A stretch of 64,000 bases of DNA, taken from NCBI RefSeq assembly GCF_009873615.1, contig NZ_SSMG01000127.1, positions 1 through 64,000 on the forward strand, written 5' to 3'. The notes beneath the pieces are model-generated. The model worked only from the letters and a program-made list of their open reading frames with translations. It made no database searches and was not told where the DNA came from. Numbering within the stretch: position 1 is the first letter of the stretch; each line of letters opens with the position of its first letter. The translations under genes were made by a program, and so were the position numbers. Below, in pieces: positions 39,160 through 48,606 of the stretch. The stretch is from Photobacterium lucens (lineage in GTDB: Bacteria; Pseudomonadota; Gammaproteobacteria; Enterobacterales; Vibrionaceae).

Positions 39160-40533
39160 TTAAATCACGCGTGAGAACTGTTGCTGACGAGCACGATCGC
39201 GTAAGTATTTATCGAAACACATACAGATATTACGGATCAATAAACGACCTTTCAGTTCAACAAAGATATGTTGTTCATCGACTGAAACCAACTCATCGTT
39301 GATAAAGGTTTTTAATAACGCTAAATCTTCAGCAAAATACTGATCGAAATCGATATTAAATTCCGCTTCAATCGCTTTTTTATCTAGTTGGAAGTTACAA
39401 ATAAGGGCTTTGATCACTTCACGGCGTAGTAAGTCGTCTGCATCTAACGAGACTCCTTTCCACAGTGCGTTTTGTTTTTCTTCAATGTCTCGGTAGTAAT
39501 GCTTTAGCTCTTTTTGGTTTTGCGCATAACAATCACCAATCATAGAAATGGCTGATACCCCCATCCCTAATAAATCACATTCACCTTGAGTGGTGTAACC
39601 TTGGAAATTACGGTGCAAAATACCTTCACGCTGGGCAATCGCTAACTCATCATCAGGTTTTGCAAAGTGATCCATACCAATGAATTGATACCCAGCCCCA
39701 GTTAGGGTCGCAATCGTGTCTTGCAGAATACCGAGTTTTTCTTTGGCACTAGGTAATAACTCTTCACTGATCTTACGTTGTGCTGCAAACAGTTTTGGCA
39801 TGTGGGCATAGTTAAATACCGACAAACGACCAGGATTCATCTTCAGCACTTGCTCTAGGGTTTGAGCAAACACCTCGCGATTTTGCAGTGGTAAGCCGTA
39901 AATCAAATCAAGGTTAGTTGAACGGAAGCCCAGTTCACGCGCACGTTCAACCATCGCAAAGATAAACTGCTCGTCTTGCTCACGGTTTACTAGCTTTTGC
40001 ACGTCTTTATTAAAATCTTGCACCCCGATACTTAGGCGGTTAAAGCCTTCACGGCGTAAGTGATCAAGAATATCGAGTTCGATTTCACGAGGGTCAACTT
40101 CAATACTGATCTCAGCATCATCATCAAAATTAAACGATGCACGTAGGCTGTTCATTAAACGGCTAATTTGCTCAGCTGTTAAGAAAGTCGGTGTGCCGCC
40201 GCCCCAGTGTAATTGGCTTACTTGGCGATCACCTAATAGCGTTGCACGTTGTTTGATCTCTTGCTCTAGCGCATCAAGGTATTGGTCGGCTTTGTGTTGA
40301 TGACGAGTAATAATTTTATTACAGCCACAGTAGTAACAAAGCTTGTGACAAAACGGGATGTGAATATAAAGTGATAACTTACGATCTGGGTATTGCTTAC
40401 ATGCCATCTCAAATTCAGCAGAGGTAAAGGCTTCATTAAACTCTAACGCAGTTGGGTAAGAGGTATAACGTGGGCCTGAATAATTATATTTTTCAATCAG
40501 GGCCTGATCCCAAATAATCTGCTCATTTGACAT
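39160..40533 (-). CDS. hemN: Oxygen-independent coproporphyrinogen III oxidase HemN
   Basis: 457 aa; E. coli HemN has 457. Radical-SAM enzyme that decarboxylates coproporphyrinogen III to protoporphyrinogen IX during anaerobic haem synthesis. The 4Fe-4S cysteines are in HIPFCHKLCYYCGCNK (CxxxCxxC), at about 60-70. The SAM-binding GGGTPTFL is near 112-119 and the extended N-terminal trip-wire region YNYSGPRYTSYPTA is present, which separates true HemN from HemW. The C-terminal HemN domain ends FDKYLRDRARQ. Confidence 0.96.
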   Translation of the reverse strand: MSNEQIIWDQALIEKYNYSGPRYTSYPTALEFNEAFTSAEFEMACKQYPDRKLSLYIHIPFCHKLCYYCGCNKIITRHQHKADQYLDALEQEIKQRATLLGDRQVSQLHWGGGTPTFLTAEQISRLMNSLRASFNFDDDAEISIEVDPREIELDILDHLRREGFNRLSIGVQDFNKDVQKLVNREQDEQFIFAMVERARELGFRSTNLDLIYGLPLQNREVFAQTLEQVLKMNPGRLSVFNYAHMPKLFAAQRKISEELLPSAKEKLGILQDTIATLTGAGYQFIGMDHFAKPDDELAIAQREGILHRNFQGYTTQGECDLLGMGVSAISMIGDCYAQNQKELKHYYRDIEEKQNALWKGVSLDADDLLRREVIKALICNFQLDKKAIEAEFNIDFDQYFAEDLALLKTFINDELVSVDEQHIFVELKGRLLIRNICMCFDKYLRDRARQQQFSRVI

Positions 40534-40619
40534 GACATATTTCCAATATTGTAGGGAGAATTAAGAGTTAACTGTGCCTATCGTATTACCAATTCAGCAC
40601 TGACAGTTTATAAGACAAT

Positions 40620-40654
40620 ACAACCATCGCCTAATCAGATTCAGCGATGGTTGT
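40620..40654 (-). terminator. Hairpin after the DUF2489 gene
   Basis: ACAACCATCGC and its exact complement (11-bp arms) flank a 13-nt loop. It lies 17 bp past the stop codon of the DUF2489 gene on the minus strand. The following sequence is only weakly U-rich. Confidence 0.6.
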
Positions 40655-40670
40655 AATCGTTCAGATCAAA

Positions 40671-41153
40671 TCATGAAGACTTTGTTGACAGGATAGCGTC
40701 GAGCTCTACCGCAATGGTTTCTTGTAGTCGAGTCTCAGCTTTCATTCGCTCGAGATCAAAACGCATCCGTGTACGTTTCTCTGTTTGTTGACGGGCTTCA
40801 CCACGTGGCATGTCTTTCACTACCTCGTATAGCTCATAAATTGCAGGGTAAGTCGCAGAAAAATCTACGCTCTTATCCGCCTGCAAGGCTTCCATCAACT
40901 TATACAAACGAATCGCCGCTTCAGACAAATCACACTGTCCTTGTTTGGTGGCTGCGGCAATAACAAATACGCTCTCTAAAATCGTATTATTACGCGTTTC
41001 AATAGCCTCTTTTTGTTGCTGTTCAGCACGGGCTAAAAAAACTTTATGGCGTTGATTTTGTTGGTATAGCTTAACTAATAAAAAGCCAGCATACATACCA
41101 AGCGCGGTCACAATTGTGCCACCAATAACAAGCAGAAGCGTCAAATCCTGCAA
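40671..41153 (-). CDS. DUF2489-domain membrane protein
   Basis: 160 aa. One N-terminal membrane helix (about 5-27, LLLVIGGTIVTALGMYAGFLLV) is followed by a cytoplasmic helical, strongly charged region with long amphipathic stretches (30-60, 115-155). This matches DUF2489, a small family of vibrio-like bacteria without known function. It follows yihI by 3 bp and so belongs to the methyltransferase-yihI-DUF2489 transcript. Confidence 0.82.
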   Translation of the reverse strand: MQDLTLLLVIGGTIVTALGMYAGFLLVKLYQQNQRHKVFLARAEQQQKEAIETRNNTILESVFVIAAATKQGQCDLSEAAIRLYKLMEALQADKSVDFSATYPAIYELYEVVKDMPRGEARQQTEKRTRMRFDLERMKAETRLQETIAVELDAILSTKSS

Positions 41154-41156
41154 CGG

Positions 41157-41702
41157 TTACTCCTTACCGAACTTATCTAAATCCATGTTTTCAAATTGAT
41201 CGAGTAAATCATCGTCCGACTTCGCCGCTGGGCGGTAATCGTCTTCTTCGAACAATTCAACTTCATCTTCTTCCATTAAACCAAGCTGCTTCATTAGCTG
41301 CTCGATGCGATCAAGTTTTTGATCGACTTGTTTTTGCAAGCCTGCACCTAACTTCTCGCCTGCATCTAGGCGATCAAGTAGTACCATTAGCTGTGCATCG
41401 TTTTCTAGCATCGCTAATTCTTGCTCAGCAGAGAGACGACGTTGCTGTTTGGTCATTGGCTTTTTCGGCTCAACAATCAAAGGTACTGGTTTTTTACTAC
41501 CTAAACGTGGGTCTTTCTTCTGTGCAGCATTACGCTGTTTTGCATCTTCTGCAGCAGAATGGCGGCTACCAGTTTTTAAGCCTTTACGCTTACGTGCTTT
41601 TTGGCGTTGACGAGATTCAATCTCGATTTGGCTTGGGGTTTTATCACGGTATACCGCTGGGCCTTCAGAGCCAACCTTACGGCCTCTTTTCTTACGGGTC
41701 AT
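41157..41702 (-). CDS. yihI: Der GTPase-activating protein YihI
   Basis: 181 aa; E. coli YihI has 169. It stimulates the GTPase Der and so modulates late 50S assembly. Very basic N-terminal half (RKKRGRKVGSEGPAVYRDKT, then KARKRKGLKTGSRH) and acidic C-terminal half (EEDEVELFEEDDY, QFENMDLDKFGKE), the typical bipolar composition. The core LERLDAG-type segment appears as LLDRLDAGEKL near 107-117. TAATG coupling with the methyltransferase gene. In E. coli yihI also lies near csrC, yihA/engB, spf and polA. Confidence 0.94.
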   Translation of the reverse strand: MTRKKRGRKVGSEGPAVYRDKTPSQIEIESRQRQKARKRKGLKTGSRHSAAEDAKQRNAAQKKDPRLGSKKPVPLIVEPKKPMTKQQRRLSAEQELAMLENDAQLMVLLDRLDAGEKLGAGLQKQVDQKLDRIEQLMKQLGLMEEDEVELFEEDDYRPAAKSDDDLLDQFENMDLDKFGKE

Positions 41703-42343
41703 TACTGGGTTTTCCTCAGCAAAATCACATCATTACCAACAAACTCAACTTCTAAGCCATCACGTTTAGCTAAAAAGCGAAACGTATCACGGCTAAAAAA
41801 GCTGACGTGGGTTGGATCGTTCTTATAATGCCAGTGTTTAAAACCGTCGGCATCGGTTGCTAGCTTTGTCATCAAACCAAGCCAACCGCCCGGTTTGATC
41901 ATACTCAGCAGCAGCCCCCATTCCTTCGCAGGCTGATAAAAATGTTCAATGGCCTCTGTACAAGTGACAAAGTCATATTGACGCGTTAATACACTCGGAT
42001 CCGGTGCAAAATACGGGTCATAGATCGCCATATTATATCCCATTTCTTCCAACATAATCGAAAGCGTGGGACCAGGGCCACTACCAAAATCTAATCCCTC
42101 AGAGGCACTAGCAGGTAAGCGTTCCACAAGTGGTGTTGCAACACGACTTAAAAATTGGCGATAGCCCATATCTTCAGGGTTATTTTGGTGCTGATCGTAA
42201 ACCGCTTTTTCTTGCTCTGGCGTAAGTTGTGCGTTCGGATCGGCAAAAATCAACGCACATTGCTGACAGCGAAAGTAGCTACGGTTTTTATCTTCTGCAA
42301 ATAACACATGCTGTTCACTATGACACAGTGGACAAAGTTGCAT
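41702..42343 (-). CDS. SAM-dependent methyltransferase with N-terminal zinc ribbon
   Basis: 213 aa from ATG 42343 (GGAG lies 7 nt upstream; a GTG two codons earlier is less well placed). The N-terminus has two CxxC knuckles (LCPLCHSE and FRCQQC), likely binding zinc. A class I methyltransferase core follows, with motif I GLDFGSGPGPTLS near 88-100, then AIYDPYFAPD, and TCTEAIEHFYQP near 131-142. The layout is like small-molecule or rRNA methyltransferases of the Methyltransf_11/23 type; I cannot name the substrate. It is the first gene of the yihI transcript. Confidence 0.82.
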   Translation of the reverse strand: MQLCPLCHSEQHVLFAEDKNRSYFRCQQCALIFADPNAQLTPEQEKAVYDQHQNNPEDMGYRQFLSRVATPLVERLPASASEGLDFGSGPGPTLSIMLEEMGYNMAIYDPYFAPDPSVLTRQYDFVTCTEAIEHFYQPAKEWGLLLSMIKPGGWLGLMTKLATDADGFKHWHYKNDPTHVSFFSRDTFRFLAKRDGLEVEFVGNDVILLRKTQ

Positions 42344-42540
42344 GATCACTCTCCGGTGTTGCCGATTATTAGCAAAATCGGAACTGGTGTAAAATCGAAC
42401 GGGCTATTCTATACCCAATCGCACTGAAGATGTAGTTTTGCTGACTAATTGTGCAATTTAATCTGTAAATACGAGAAAGGTAGATAAAAGATCAGCAAGT
42501 TAATTGCTGTTAGTGGAAGTTTTCAGAGATCAGAAAAGAA

Positions 42541-42993
42541 AAAAGCGACAGGTTTTCACCTATCGCTCTATGTGAACCACTGGTTCCATATTCTTTCTAG
42601 TCGATCCTAACTAGCGTGTAACATCCCGGTTAAGCAAAGTTCCATTTGTTATTGATGCTTTCCTTGCGAACTTTGTTGTTCGTCATCATCCTGATGAATT
42701 TTACTCTTCCATGTCCTATCCGTAGCGTTTCAACTCATCCTGAGTTGGCGATCCCTTTCGCTCATTATCTTCCTGATAATAATTCCACCATCCATGTGTG
42801 TACGTTATCCATTTCGTACATTGTATTGCTCAGACATCTTGTCTTTGCAAACCTTATCCTTAAGTGTCGTCCTGACAATCCAATTCGCGTCTTGCGTCAA
42901 CCCTAGTCATCCTAACTAGACTTCCTGTGAATCCTTCGAGCTCCTGCTCATGCCATCCTAGCGCTTCCATCCAATGCCGCTCTCCCTGTCGAC
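42541..42993 (-). ncRNA. csrB: CsrB/CsrC-family CsrA-sequestering RNA
   Basis: About 450 nt on the minus strand. The 5' end GTCGACAGGGAG (from 42993) is identical to the start of E. coli CsrB. I count by hand about 26 GGA motifs, about 13 as AGGA, many in the loops of small hairpins such as CATCAGGATG, CTCAGGATGAG, TTATCAGGAAGATAA and CTAGTTAGGATGACTAG. The 3' end is a strong terminator: GCGATAGG/CCTGTCGC stem and six U residues (about 42545-42570). Promoter-like TTGTTT-16-TAAATT precedes the start. Such RNAs titrate CsrA and are induced by the BarA/UvrY (VarS/VarA) system. The position between engB and yihI equals that of E. coli csrC. Symbol given by family; the exact paralogue is uncertain. 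Confidence 0.93.
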
Positions 42994-43243
42994 ATGAGAT
43001 AATTTACCTTAATCTATTCTTGAAACAATGTGCCGATATCACACTTTAAATAGTGAAAAACACCAATCTAACGCAACCCATTGTTATTAATAACGATTAC
43101 ATTTTTGAGCACAAAAAATAGAGCAAAATAAACCTGTACGAATGGCAGATCTCTCACAAGCTGTTGAGCAAATAAGACAGAGACAAAAAATGGCTCTGAA
43201 CAAACGTTGAGAAAAACGATTAAAACAGCAACATAGCGACAAT

Positions 43244-43270
43244 AAAAAAGCAGCCATCTGGCTGCTTTTC
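43244..43270 (-). terminator. Terminator of the cytochrome c4 gene
   Basis: Minus-strand AAAAGCAGCC and GGCTGCTTTTTT pair around a 4-nt loop, 20 bp past the stop codon. Confidence 0.88.
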
Positions 43271-43290
43271 TTAAATCGTATTAAAGATGA

Positions 43291-43914
43291 TTAATGTAAT
43301 CCACCGACATATTGTGACAATGCATTAATCTCTTCATCACTGAGCTTCGCAGCCACTGAACGCATCATCGCATTCATGTCGTTGGCACGATCGCCAGAGC
43401 GGAATTTCTCAAGCTGAAGTTTCACATACTCTGCATTCTGACCCGATATTTTAGGGAAACCAGATAAGCTGGTGCCATTACCACGAGGACCATGACAAGC
43501 AATACAGGCAGCGACACCACGCTCGGCATCACCAAAACGGTATAGCTGTTGTGCTACTTCAATCGACTCTTCAGAAGAGGTGTTATCTGAAATTGGCAAA
43601 GAAGAGAAATAAGCAGCAAGATCAGCCATATCTTGATCAGTTAGTGCTGCGACCATACCGCCCATCACAGGATCGTTACGACCTTGTTTACCGCCAGTCG
43701 ACATTGCCAACTTAAACTCTTTCAATTGTTTTTCAATGTATGCAGGATGTTGTCCAGCCAGTTTCGGGTATTGCTGCATCGCTGCGGCGTTACCATCAGT
43801 GCCGTGACAAGCTGCACACGTTGCGGCTTTCGCTTTACCTGCTTCGATATTGCCTTCTTCGGCCATCGCCGAATAACTAGCAAGAAGGGTTAATATTAAT
43901 ATTAATTTCTTCAT
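43291..43914 (-). CDS. Cytochrome c4 (dihaem)
   Basis: 207 aa. A Sec signal peptide (about 1-18, ending in SAMA) is followed by two tandem cytochrome c domains with haem sites CAACH (about 33-37) and CIACH (about 136-140). Likely axial Met residues are in VMGGMVAAL and MNAMMRSV. Cytochrome c4 is a periplasmic electron carrier feeding cbb3-type oxidases. It is divergent from engB, a neighbourhood shared with other vibrios and pseudomonads. The CsrB-like RNA is 300 bp downstream on the same strand, separated by a terminator. Confidence 0.94.
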   Translation of the reverse strand: MKKLILILTLLASYSAMAEEGNIEAGKAKAATCAACHGTDGNAAAMQQYPKLAGQHPAYIEKQLKEFKLAMSTGGKQGRNDPVMGGMVAALTDQDMADLAAYFSSLPISDNTSSEESIEVAQQLYRFGDAERGVAACIACHGPRGNGTSLSGFPKISGQNAEYVKLQLEKFRSGDRANDMNAMMRSVAAKLSDEEINALSQYVGGLH

Positions 43915-44071
43915 GACATTCCATTTATAATTATAGGGCTTCCACTACCACAAGTAATGCTTAGTTACATGGTATACAATACGACCACAAACCAAGCTCG
44001 GTTTAACATATTTTACACAATTTCACATAAAAGTAATCAGTCGACTACATGAAGACTTGACGGAGTTAACA

Positions 44072-44737
44072 GTGAATCAACCTCTCAACTACAGAAATAC
44101 AAGTTTTATCACAAGTGCACCGGATATTCGTCACTTGCCACAAGATGCAGGCGTTGAGATCGCATTTGCTGGTCGCTCCAATGCGGGTAAATCAAGTGCA
44201 CTAAACCGTATTACGGATCAAAAGAACCTTGCTCGTACTTCTAAAACCCCAGGCCGTACTCAGCTGATCAACATGTTTGAAGTTGTTTCTGGCTGTAACT
44301 TGATCGACTTACCGGGCTATGGCTTTGCTCAAGTACCACTTGAAATGAAGTTAAAATGGCAAAAATCGCTAGGTGAATACCTGCAACGCCGTGAGTGTCT
44401 GCAAGGCCTAGTGGTACTAATGGATATCCGTCACCCAATGAAAGATCTCGACCAACAGATGATCAGTTGGGCAATTGAAAGCCGTTTACCAGTATTAGTA
44501 CTACTTACTAAAGCAGACAAACTGAAAAGTGGTGCGCGTAAAGCACAAGTGCTAAAGATCCGCCAAATGACACTAGAATTCGGTGGTGATGTGCAAGTTG
44601 AAGCTTTCTCTTCACTAAAAGGTATCGGTGTGGATCAAGTTCGTCGCAAACTTGATGAATGGTATGCGCCAGAATTAGAGCGTCAACGTGTACTTGCCGC
44701 TGGCGATGATGAATTCCCAGAGCATGACGCAGAATAA
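44072..44737 (+). CDS. engB: Ribosome biogenesis GTPase EngB (YihA/YsxC)
   Basis: 221 aa from the GTG at 44072, six bases after GGAG. An in-frame TTG at 44057 is a weaker candidate. Essential GTPase acting in late 50S assembly. G motifs are [10 protein letters not shown] (G1), TPGRTQ (G2), DLPGYGFA (G3), TKADKL (G4) and SSLKGIG (G5). The C-terminal tail ends with an acidic [10 protein letters not shown]. It is divergent from cytochrome c4 and convergent with the Spot 42/polA side. Confidence 0.95.
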   Translation: MNQPLNYRNTSFITSAPDIRHLPQDAGVEIAFAGRSNAGKSSALNRITDQKNLARTSKTPGRTQLINMFEVVSGCNLIDLPGYGFAQVPLEMKLKWQKSLGEYLQRRECLQGLVVLMDIRHPMKDLDQQMISWAIESRLPVLVLLTKADKLKSGARKAQVLKIRQMTLEFGGDVQVEAFSSLKGIGVDQVRRKLDEWYAPELERQRVLAAGDDEFPEHDAE

Positions 44738-44770
44738 GATTTAAATGCCTAGCTCTAAGGAAGGAGCTAG

Positions 44771-44796
44771 AAAAACTCCCCACCATCATGGTGGGG
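44771..44796 (-). terminator. Orphan minus-strand intrinsic terminator
   Basis: In minus-strand sense CCCCACC and GGTGGGG form a tight stem (9-bp arms if the centre opens minimally) followed by AG and five U residues. No protein gene on the minus strand ends here. The nearest upstream units are Spot 42 and the candidate RNA at 45067-45168, each with its own terminator. It could back up those or end an unrecognised small RNA in 44800-45050. Confidence 0.6.
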
Positions 44797-45066
44797 CAAT
44801 GGGAGAGAAATAGGAGGTCGTTTTAGTTTTGTGCAACGACCATGAATGATTTCCCTTCACGACGCAATCCCTTCCCTTTAACTGACTCCAGTTGCACTAA
44901 TTTTTGAGACTCTCCACCCGTTATATTACCCAGTCTCAATATAAATGTTCTCTATCCTTGCTTTCATTAGCACATTATTTTCTTAACAAAATAACAACGT
45001 AAAATGTTAATAAGCTGATTTTTATTTTGGAAGTTTATTACAAACCTGCCATCCTAAAAAATAAGC

Positions 45067-45168
45067 AAAAAAAAACCACTCCCAAAAGTTCAGGAATGGT
45101 TATTTCATGGATTTGTTGCTGAGTTGATAATCACACCAGCTCTTAACAGCAAATATGAACAAGAAGCT
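45067..45168 (-). ncRNA. Candidate small RNA downstream of Spot 42
   Basis: A self-contained transcription unit of about 100 nt on the minus strand. The promoter is TTTAAA (45197-45202), a 16-bp spacer and TATACT (45175-45180), placing the start near 45168. The end is a hairpin (AACCATTCC/GGAGTGGTT with one mismatch, 45074-45101) followed by nine U residues (45067-45075), the shape of an Hfq-type terminator. A 5' hairpin ACAGC/GCTGT is also possible. There is no open reading frame of note. I recall a report of a second small RNA just downstream of spf in Aliivibrio salmonicida; whether this is its homologue I cannot tell. Confidence 0.55.
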
Positions 45169-45400
45169 GTATTTAGTATAACGCCTGTTTTTATTTTTTA
45201 AAGTATTTACTCTAAAAAACTAACGAAATCATCATCAGTAAAAATATAAAATGGGTAATTAACAGGCTAAATAGCTCGCAAAAACCATATTTAGTCCATT
45301 TATTGATGATAAATAGTACAAAAACGGGCAGGTGTAATAAAGAAGGAAAACAATAAAAGAGAGAGATGAAGCGAGATGGAAAAGTTGACTAGCGCCCAAT

Positions 45401-45506
45401 AAAAAACGCCCCGGTCCAAAGTGAGACCAGGGCGGCTGAATCAGCCAAATCCAATAACGTGAAACAAAAGGTCTGAAAGATAGAACATCTTACCTCTGTA
45501 CCCTAC
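45401..45506 (-). ncRNA. spf: Spot 42 small RNA
   Basis: About 106 nt. The 5' half is practically E. coli Spot 42: GTAGGGTACAGAGGTAAG (from 45506), then TGTTCTATCTTTCAGACC, later GGATTTGGCTGA. The terminator stem CGCCC.../GGGGCG ends in six U residues at 45401-45406. Spot 42 is an Hfq-dependent repressor of catabolic mRNAs and is itself repressed by cAMP-CRP in E. coli. The locus lies between polA and engB exactly as in E. coli and other vibrios. The -10 is TACAGT, with no good -35. Confidence 0.96.
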
Positions 45507-45620
45507 GTCTGTAACTGTATATCAAATGTGCAGTTTTTGGAACCCCTTGATGTAGTTTTTTTTCACTTTGTTGTAAGTAAATTTTACATTTGCGTTTTTA
45601 TTGGGCGCTTATTTTTAACA

Positions 45621-45650
45621 AAAAAAATAGCCAGCGAATGGCTGACTATT
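45621..45650 (-). terminator. Terminator of polA
   Basis: Minus-strand AGCCA/TGGCT hairpin around TTCGC, followed by A and eight U residues, about 30 bp after the polA stop codon. Confidence 0.75.
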
Positions 45651-45681
45651 TAATGATAAGTTTGATGATTACAACTTGTTC

Positions 45682-48453
45682 TTAGTGCGCTTGATCCCAG
45701 TTATCACCGAAACCTGCATCAGCGATCAATGGCACGTCTAATGTAGCTGCTTGCTCCATCAATGCTTTCACTTCAGCTGTTACCGATTCCAGTGCAGATT
45801 CTTTCACTTCAAACACCAATTCATCGTGTACTTGCATTAATAAACGGACTTCATCTTGAGGTTGTTGCTGTACCCAATTATCAACTGCAATCATCGCAAG
45901 TTTAATAATGTCGGCAGCCGTACCTTGCATTGGGGCGTTGATCGCTGCACGCTCTGCTGCTTTACGACGTAGACCATTACGAGACTTAATATCAGGCAAG
46001 TACAAACGACGACCAAATAACGTCTCAACATAACCTTTTTCTGACGCCGTATTACGAGTGCTTTCCATGTACTCCAGCACACCAGGGTAGCGCTCAAAGT
46101 ACACATTCATGTAATCTTGCGCTTCGTTACGTCCCATATCTAGCTGCTTCGCCAAACCGAATGCACTCATGCCATAGATCAAACCAAAGTTGATCGCTTT
46201 GGCACGACGACGTTGCTCACTGCTTACCTGCTCAATATCTAAGCCAAGGATTTCAGCAGCTGTTGCCGCGTGGATATCTTTGCCATGACAGAAAGCATCC
46301 AACAGCGCTTTATCACCTGATAAATGCGCCATGATACGTAATTCAATTTGTGAATAGTCGACCGCTAAGATCTTGTAGCCACTTTGTGCCACGAACGCTT
46401 GGCGAATACGGCGGCCTTCTTCATTACGTACTGGAATATTCTGCAGGTTTGGATCGCTTGATGATAGACGACCTGTTGCTGTAACAGCTTGATGGTAAGA
46501 AGTGTGAACTCGACCCGTTGCAGGGTTAACCATCTTAGGTAGTTTATCGGTGTAAGTAGATTTCAGTTTTGCAAGTCCGCGATATTCTAAAATCAACTTA
46601 GGCAATGGGTAATCAAGCGCCAGCTCTTGTAGCACTTCTTCATTGGTTGAAGGTGTTCCCGATGGCGTTTTCTTCAGAACCGGTAAGCCCATCTTCTCGA
46701 ACAGGATCGCTTGCAGCTGTTTTGGCGAGCTTAAATTAAATTCTTGCTCAGCGAGCTCAAACGCTTTTTTCTCAAGCTCATCAAGACGTGCTGCAATTTC
46801 TGTCGATTGAGCACCAAGCAACATGCTATCGACATACACACCCGTACGCTCCATACGTGAAAGCACAGGCACTAATGGCATTTCAATAGTTTCAAAAACG
46901 TGCTTAAGCTTGTCGTCAGCTTCCACTTTTGGATATAACGCATTGTGTAAACGCAGAGTAATATCAGCATCTTCTGCCGCATAAGGACCTGCTTGCGCTA
47001 AATCGATCTGATTGAACGTAAGCTGTTTTTTACCTTTACCGGCGATCTCTTCAAAACTGATGTTCTTATGCTCTAAATAACGCAGTGCTAGGCTATCCAT
47101 GTCATGACGACCAACAACACTGTTAAAGACATAAGATTCCAGCATGGTATCAAACACAATACCCTGCATTTCTATGCCGTAACGCGCCACAATGCTGGCA
47201 TCAAACTTTAAGTTCTGACCAATTTTGGCTTGGTTTAGATCTTCAAGCAGCGGTTTTAATTGAGCGAGAACCCAATCACGATCAAGCTGTGTTGGTGCAT
47301 CAAGGTAATCATGAGCCACTGGCACATAGGCCGCTTTACCTTCTTCAATGGCAAAAGAAACACCGACCACATTGGCGGTCATGTAGTCCAAACCATCGGT
47401 TTCAGTATCAAAGGCAAAGGCTTTCGCTGCTTTTAATTGTTCAAGCCATACGTTGAAAGCCGCTTCATCAAGAATGATTTCATAACCACTGCGATCAATG
47501 GTTGGGGCAACCGCTTTTTTCTCAACTGGCGCATTGCCAGATTGTTCATCTGCAACAATACGGCCATCGCTACCTTCTAACATTTCGGTTAGCCAACGAC
47601 GGAACTGCAACTTACCAAACAACTCAGTTAAGGCGTCAGTATCTGGCACACCTTTACGTAGTTCATCAGGTTTAACATCAAGCTCAACATCTAATTTGAT
47701 CGTCGCAAGCTTGTATGACATGTAAGCGGCTTCTTTATTATCAAGCAGCTTTTTTGCCATGGTTTTAGAACCACGGAAACCCAACGGCGCAATGTCATCT
47801 AAGTTGTCATACAGCGCATCTAAACCACCGATGCCAGTTAATAATGCTTTTGCGGTTTTCTCCCCCACACCCGGGACACCTGGAATGTTATCCACTTTAT
47901 CGCCCATCAGAGCCAAGTAGTCGATGATCAACTCAGGACCGATCCCAAACTTATCCACAACCCCTGCAGGATCCATCACCACATCAGTCATGGTGTTGAT
48001 CAAGGTAATATTTTGATCCACCAGCTGTGCCATATCTTTATCGCCTGTACTGATGAGTACTGGCATACCTTGCTGTGAGGCTTGAGTCGCCAACGTACCA
48101 ATCACGTCATCGGCTTCAACACCTGAAATCGAGATCAACGGTAAGCCCATGGCTTTGATCACAGCATGTAGAGGCTCGATCTGACCACGAAGATCATCCG
48201 GCATTGGAGGACGATTAGCTTTATATTCAGGGAACATATCATCACGGAAAGTTTTACCTTTCGCATCGAAGATCACCGCAATATGCTCTGTAGAGAACTG
48301 GCGTAACATACTACGCAGCATATTCACAACACCATAAACAGCACCAGTAGGCTCGCCGTCAGAGTTGGTAAAATTAGGTGCAGCATGGTAAGCACGATAA
48401 AGGTATGAGGATCCATCAATCAGGATCAATGGATTTTCTGGAATAGTTGCCAT
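45682..48453 (-). CDS. polA: DNA polymerase I
   Basis: 923 aa from the ATG at 48453; E. coli PolA has 928. The frame is open a further 39 codons but that part has no similarity. 5'-3' exonuclease (flap nuclease) domain about 1-290 ([26 protein letters not shown]). 3'-5' proofreading domain about 325-515, with the catalytic DTETDGL retained. Polymerase domain to the end with [32 protein letters not shown] (motif A), the O-helix segment [20 protein letters not shown] and motif [10 protein letters not shown]. It fills gaps in repair and Okazaki processing. No clear Shine-Dalgarno is present. Confidence 0.96.
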   Translation of the reverse strand: MATIPENPLILIDGSSYLYRAYHAAPNFTNSDGEPTGAVYGVVNMLRSMLRQFSTEHIAVIFDAKGKTFRDDMFPEYKANRPPMPDDLRGQIEPLHAVIKAMGLPLISISGVEADDVIGTLATQASQQGMPVLISTGDKDMAQLVDQNITLINTMTDVVMDPAGVVDKFGIGPELIIDYLALMGDKVDNIPGVPGVGEKTAKALLTGIGGLDALYDNLDDIAPLGFRGSKTMAKKLLDNKEAAYMSYKLATIKLDVELDVKPDELRKGVPDTDALTELFGKLQFRRWLTEMLEGSDGRIVADEQSGNAPVEKKAVAPTIDRSGYEIILDEAAFNVWLEQLKAAKAFAFDTETDGLDYMTANVVGVSFAIEEGKAAYVPVAHDYLDAPTQLDRDWVLAQLKPLLEDLNQAKIGQNLKFDASIVARYGIEMQGIVFDTMLESYVFNSVVGRHDMDSLALRYLEHKNISFEEIAGKGKKQLTFNQIDLAQAGPYAAEDADITLRLHNALYPKVEADDKLKHVFETIEMPLVPVLSRMERTGVYVDSMLLGAQSTEIAARLDELEKKAFELAEQEFNLSSPKQLQAILFEKMGLPVLKKTPSGTPSTNEEVLQELALDYPLPKLILEYRGLAKLKSTYTDKLPKMVNPATGRVHTSYHQAVTATGRLSSSDPNLQNIPVRNEEGRRIRQAFVAQSGYKILAVDYSQIELRIMAHLSGDKALLDAFCHGKDIHAATAAEILGLDIEQVSSEQRRRAKAINFGLIYGMSAFGLAKQLDMGRNEAQDYMNVYFERYPGVLEYMESTRNTASEKGYVETLFGRRLYLPDIKSRNGLRRKAAERAAINAPMQGTAADIIKLAMIAVDNWVQQQPQDEVRLLMQVHDELVFEVKESALESVTAEVKALMEQAATLDVPLIADAGFGDNWDQAH

Positions 48454-48606
48454 AGGGTTATTCTTATATCCAAGCGATAAGTCGTTCAAGTTAGCTCTAT
48501 TATCGACCATATTAGGCGCTGAGCGACAGAAAAAATGCAATAACTCATAGAATGCCATGCCCTGAGGCAAGTGTTAACCAATGATTTCTACAACCCTTCC
48601 GTTTTC

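Noticed and set aside
42646-42906. 86-aa plus-strand open reading frame
   Set aside because: Lies wholly antisense to the CsrB-like RNA; its codons are dictated by the repeated TCCT words.
42541-42993. Regular small repeats resembling a CRISPR-like or satellite array
   Set aside because: The repeats are hairpins with GGA loops and varying stems, no constant repeat/spacer period; better explained as a CsrA sponge RNA.
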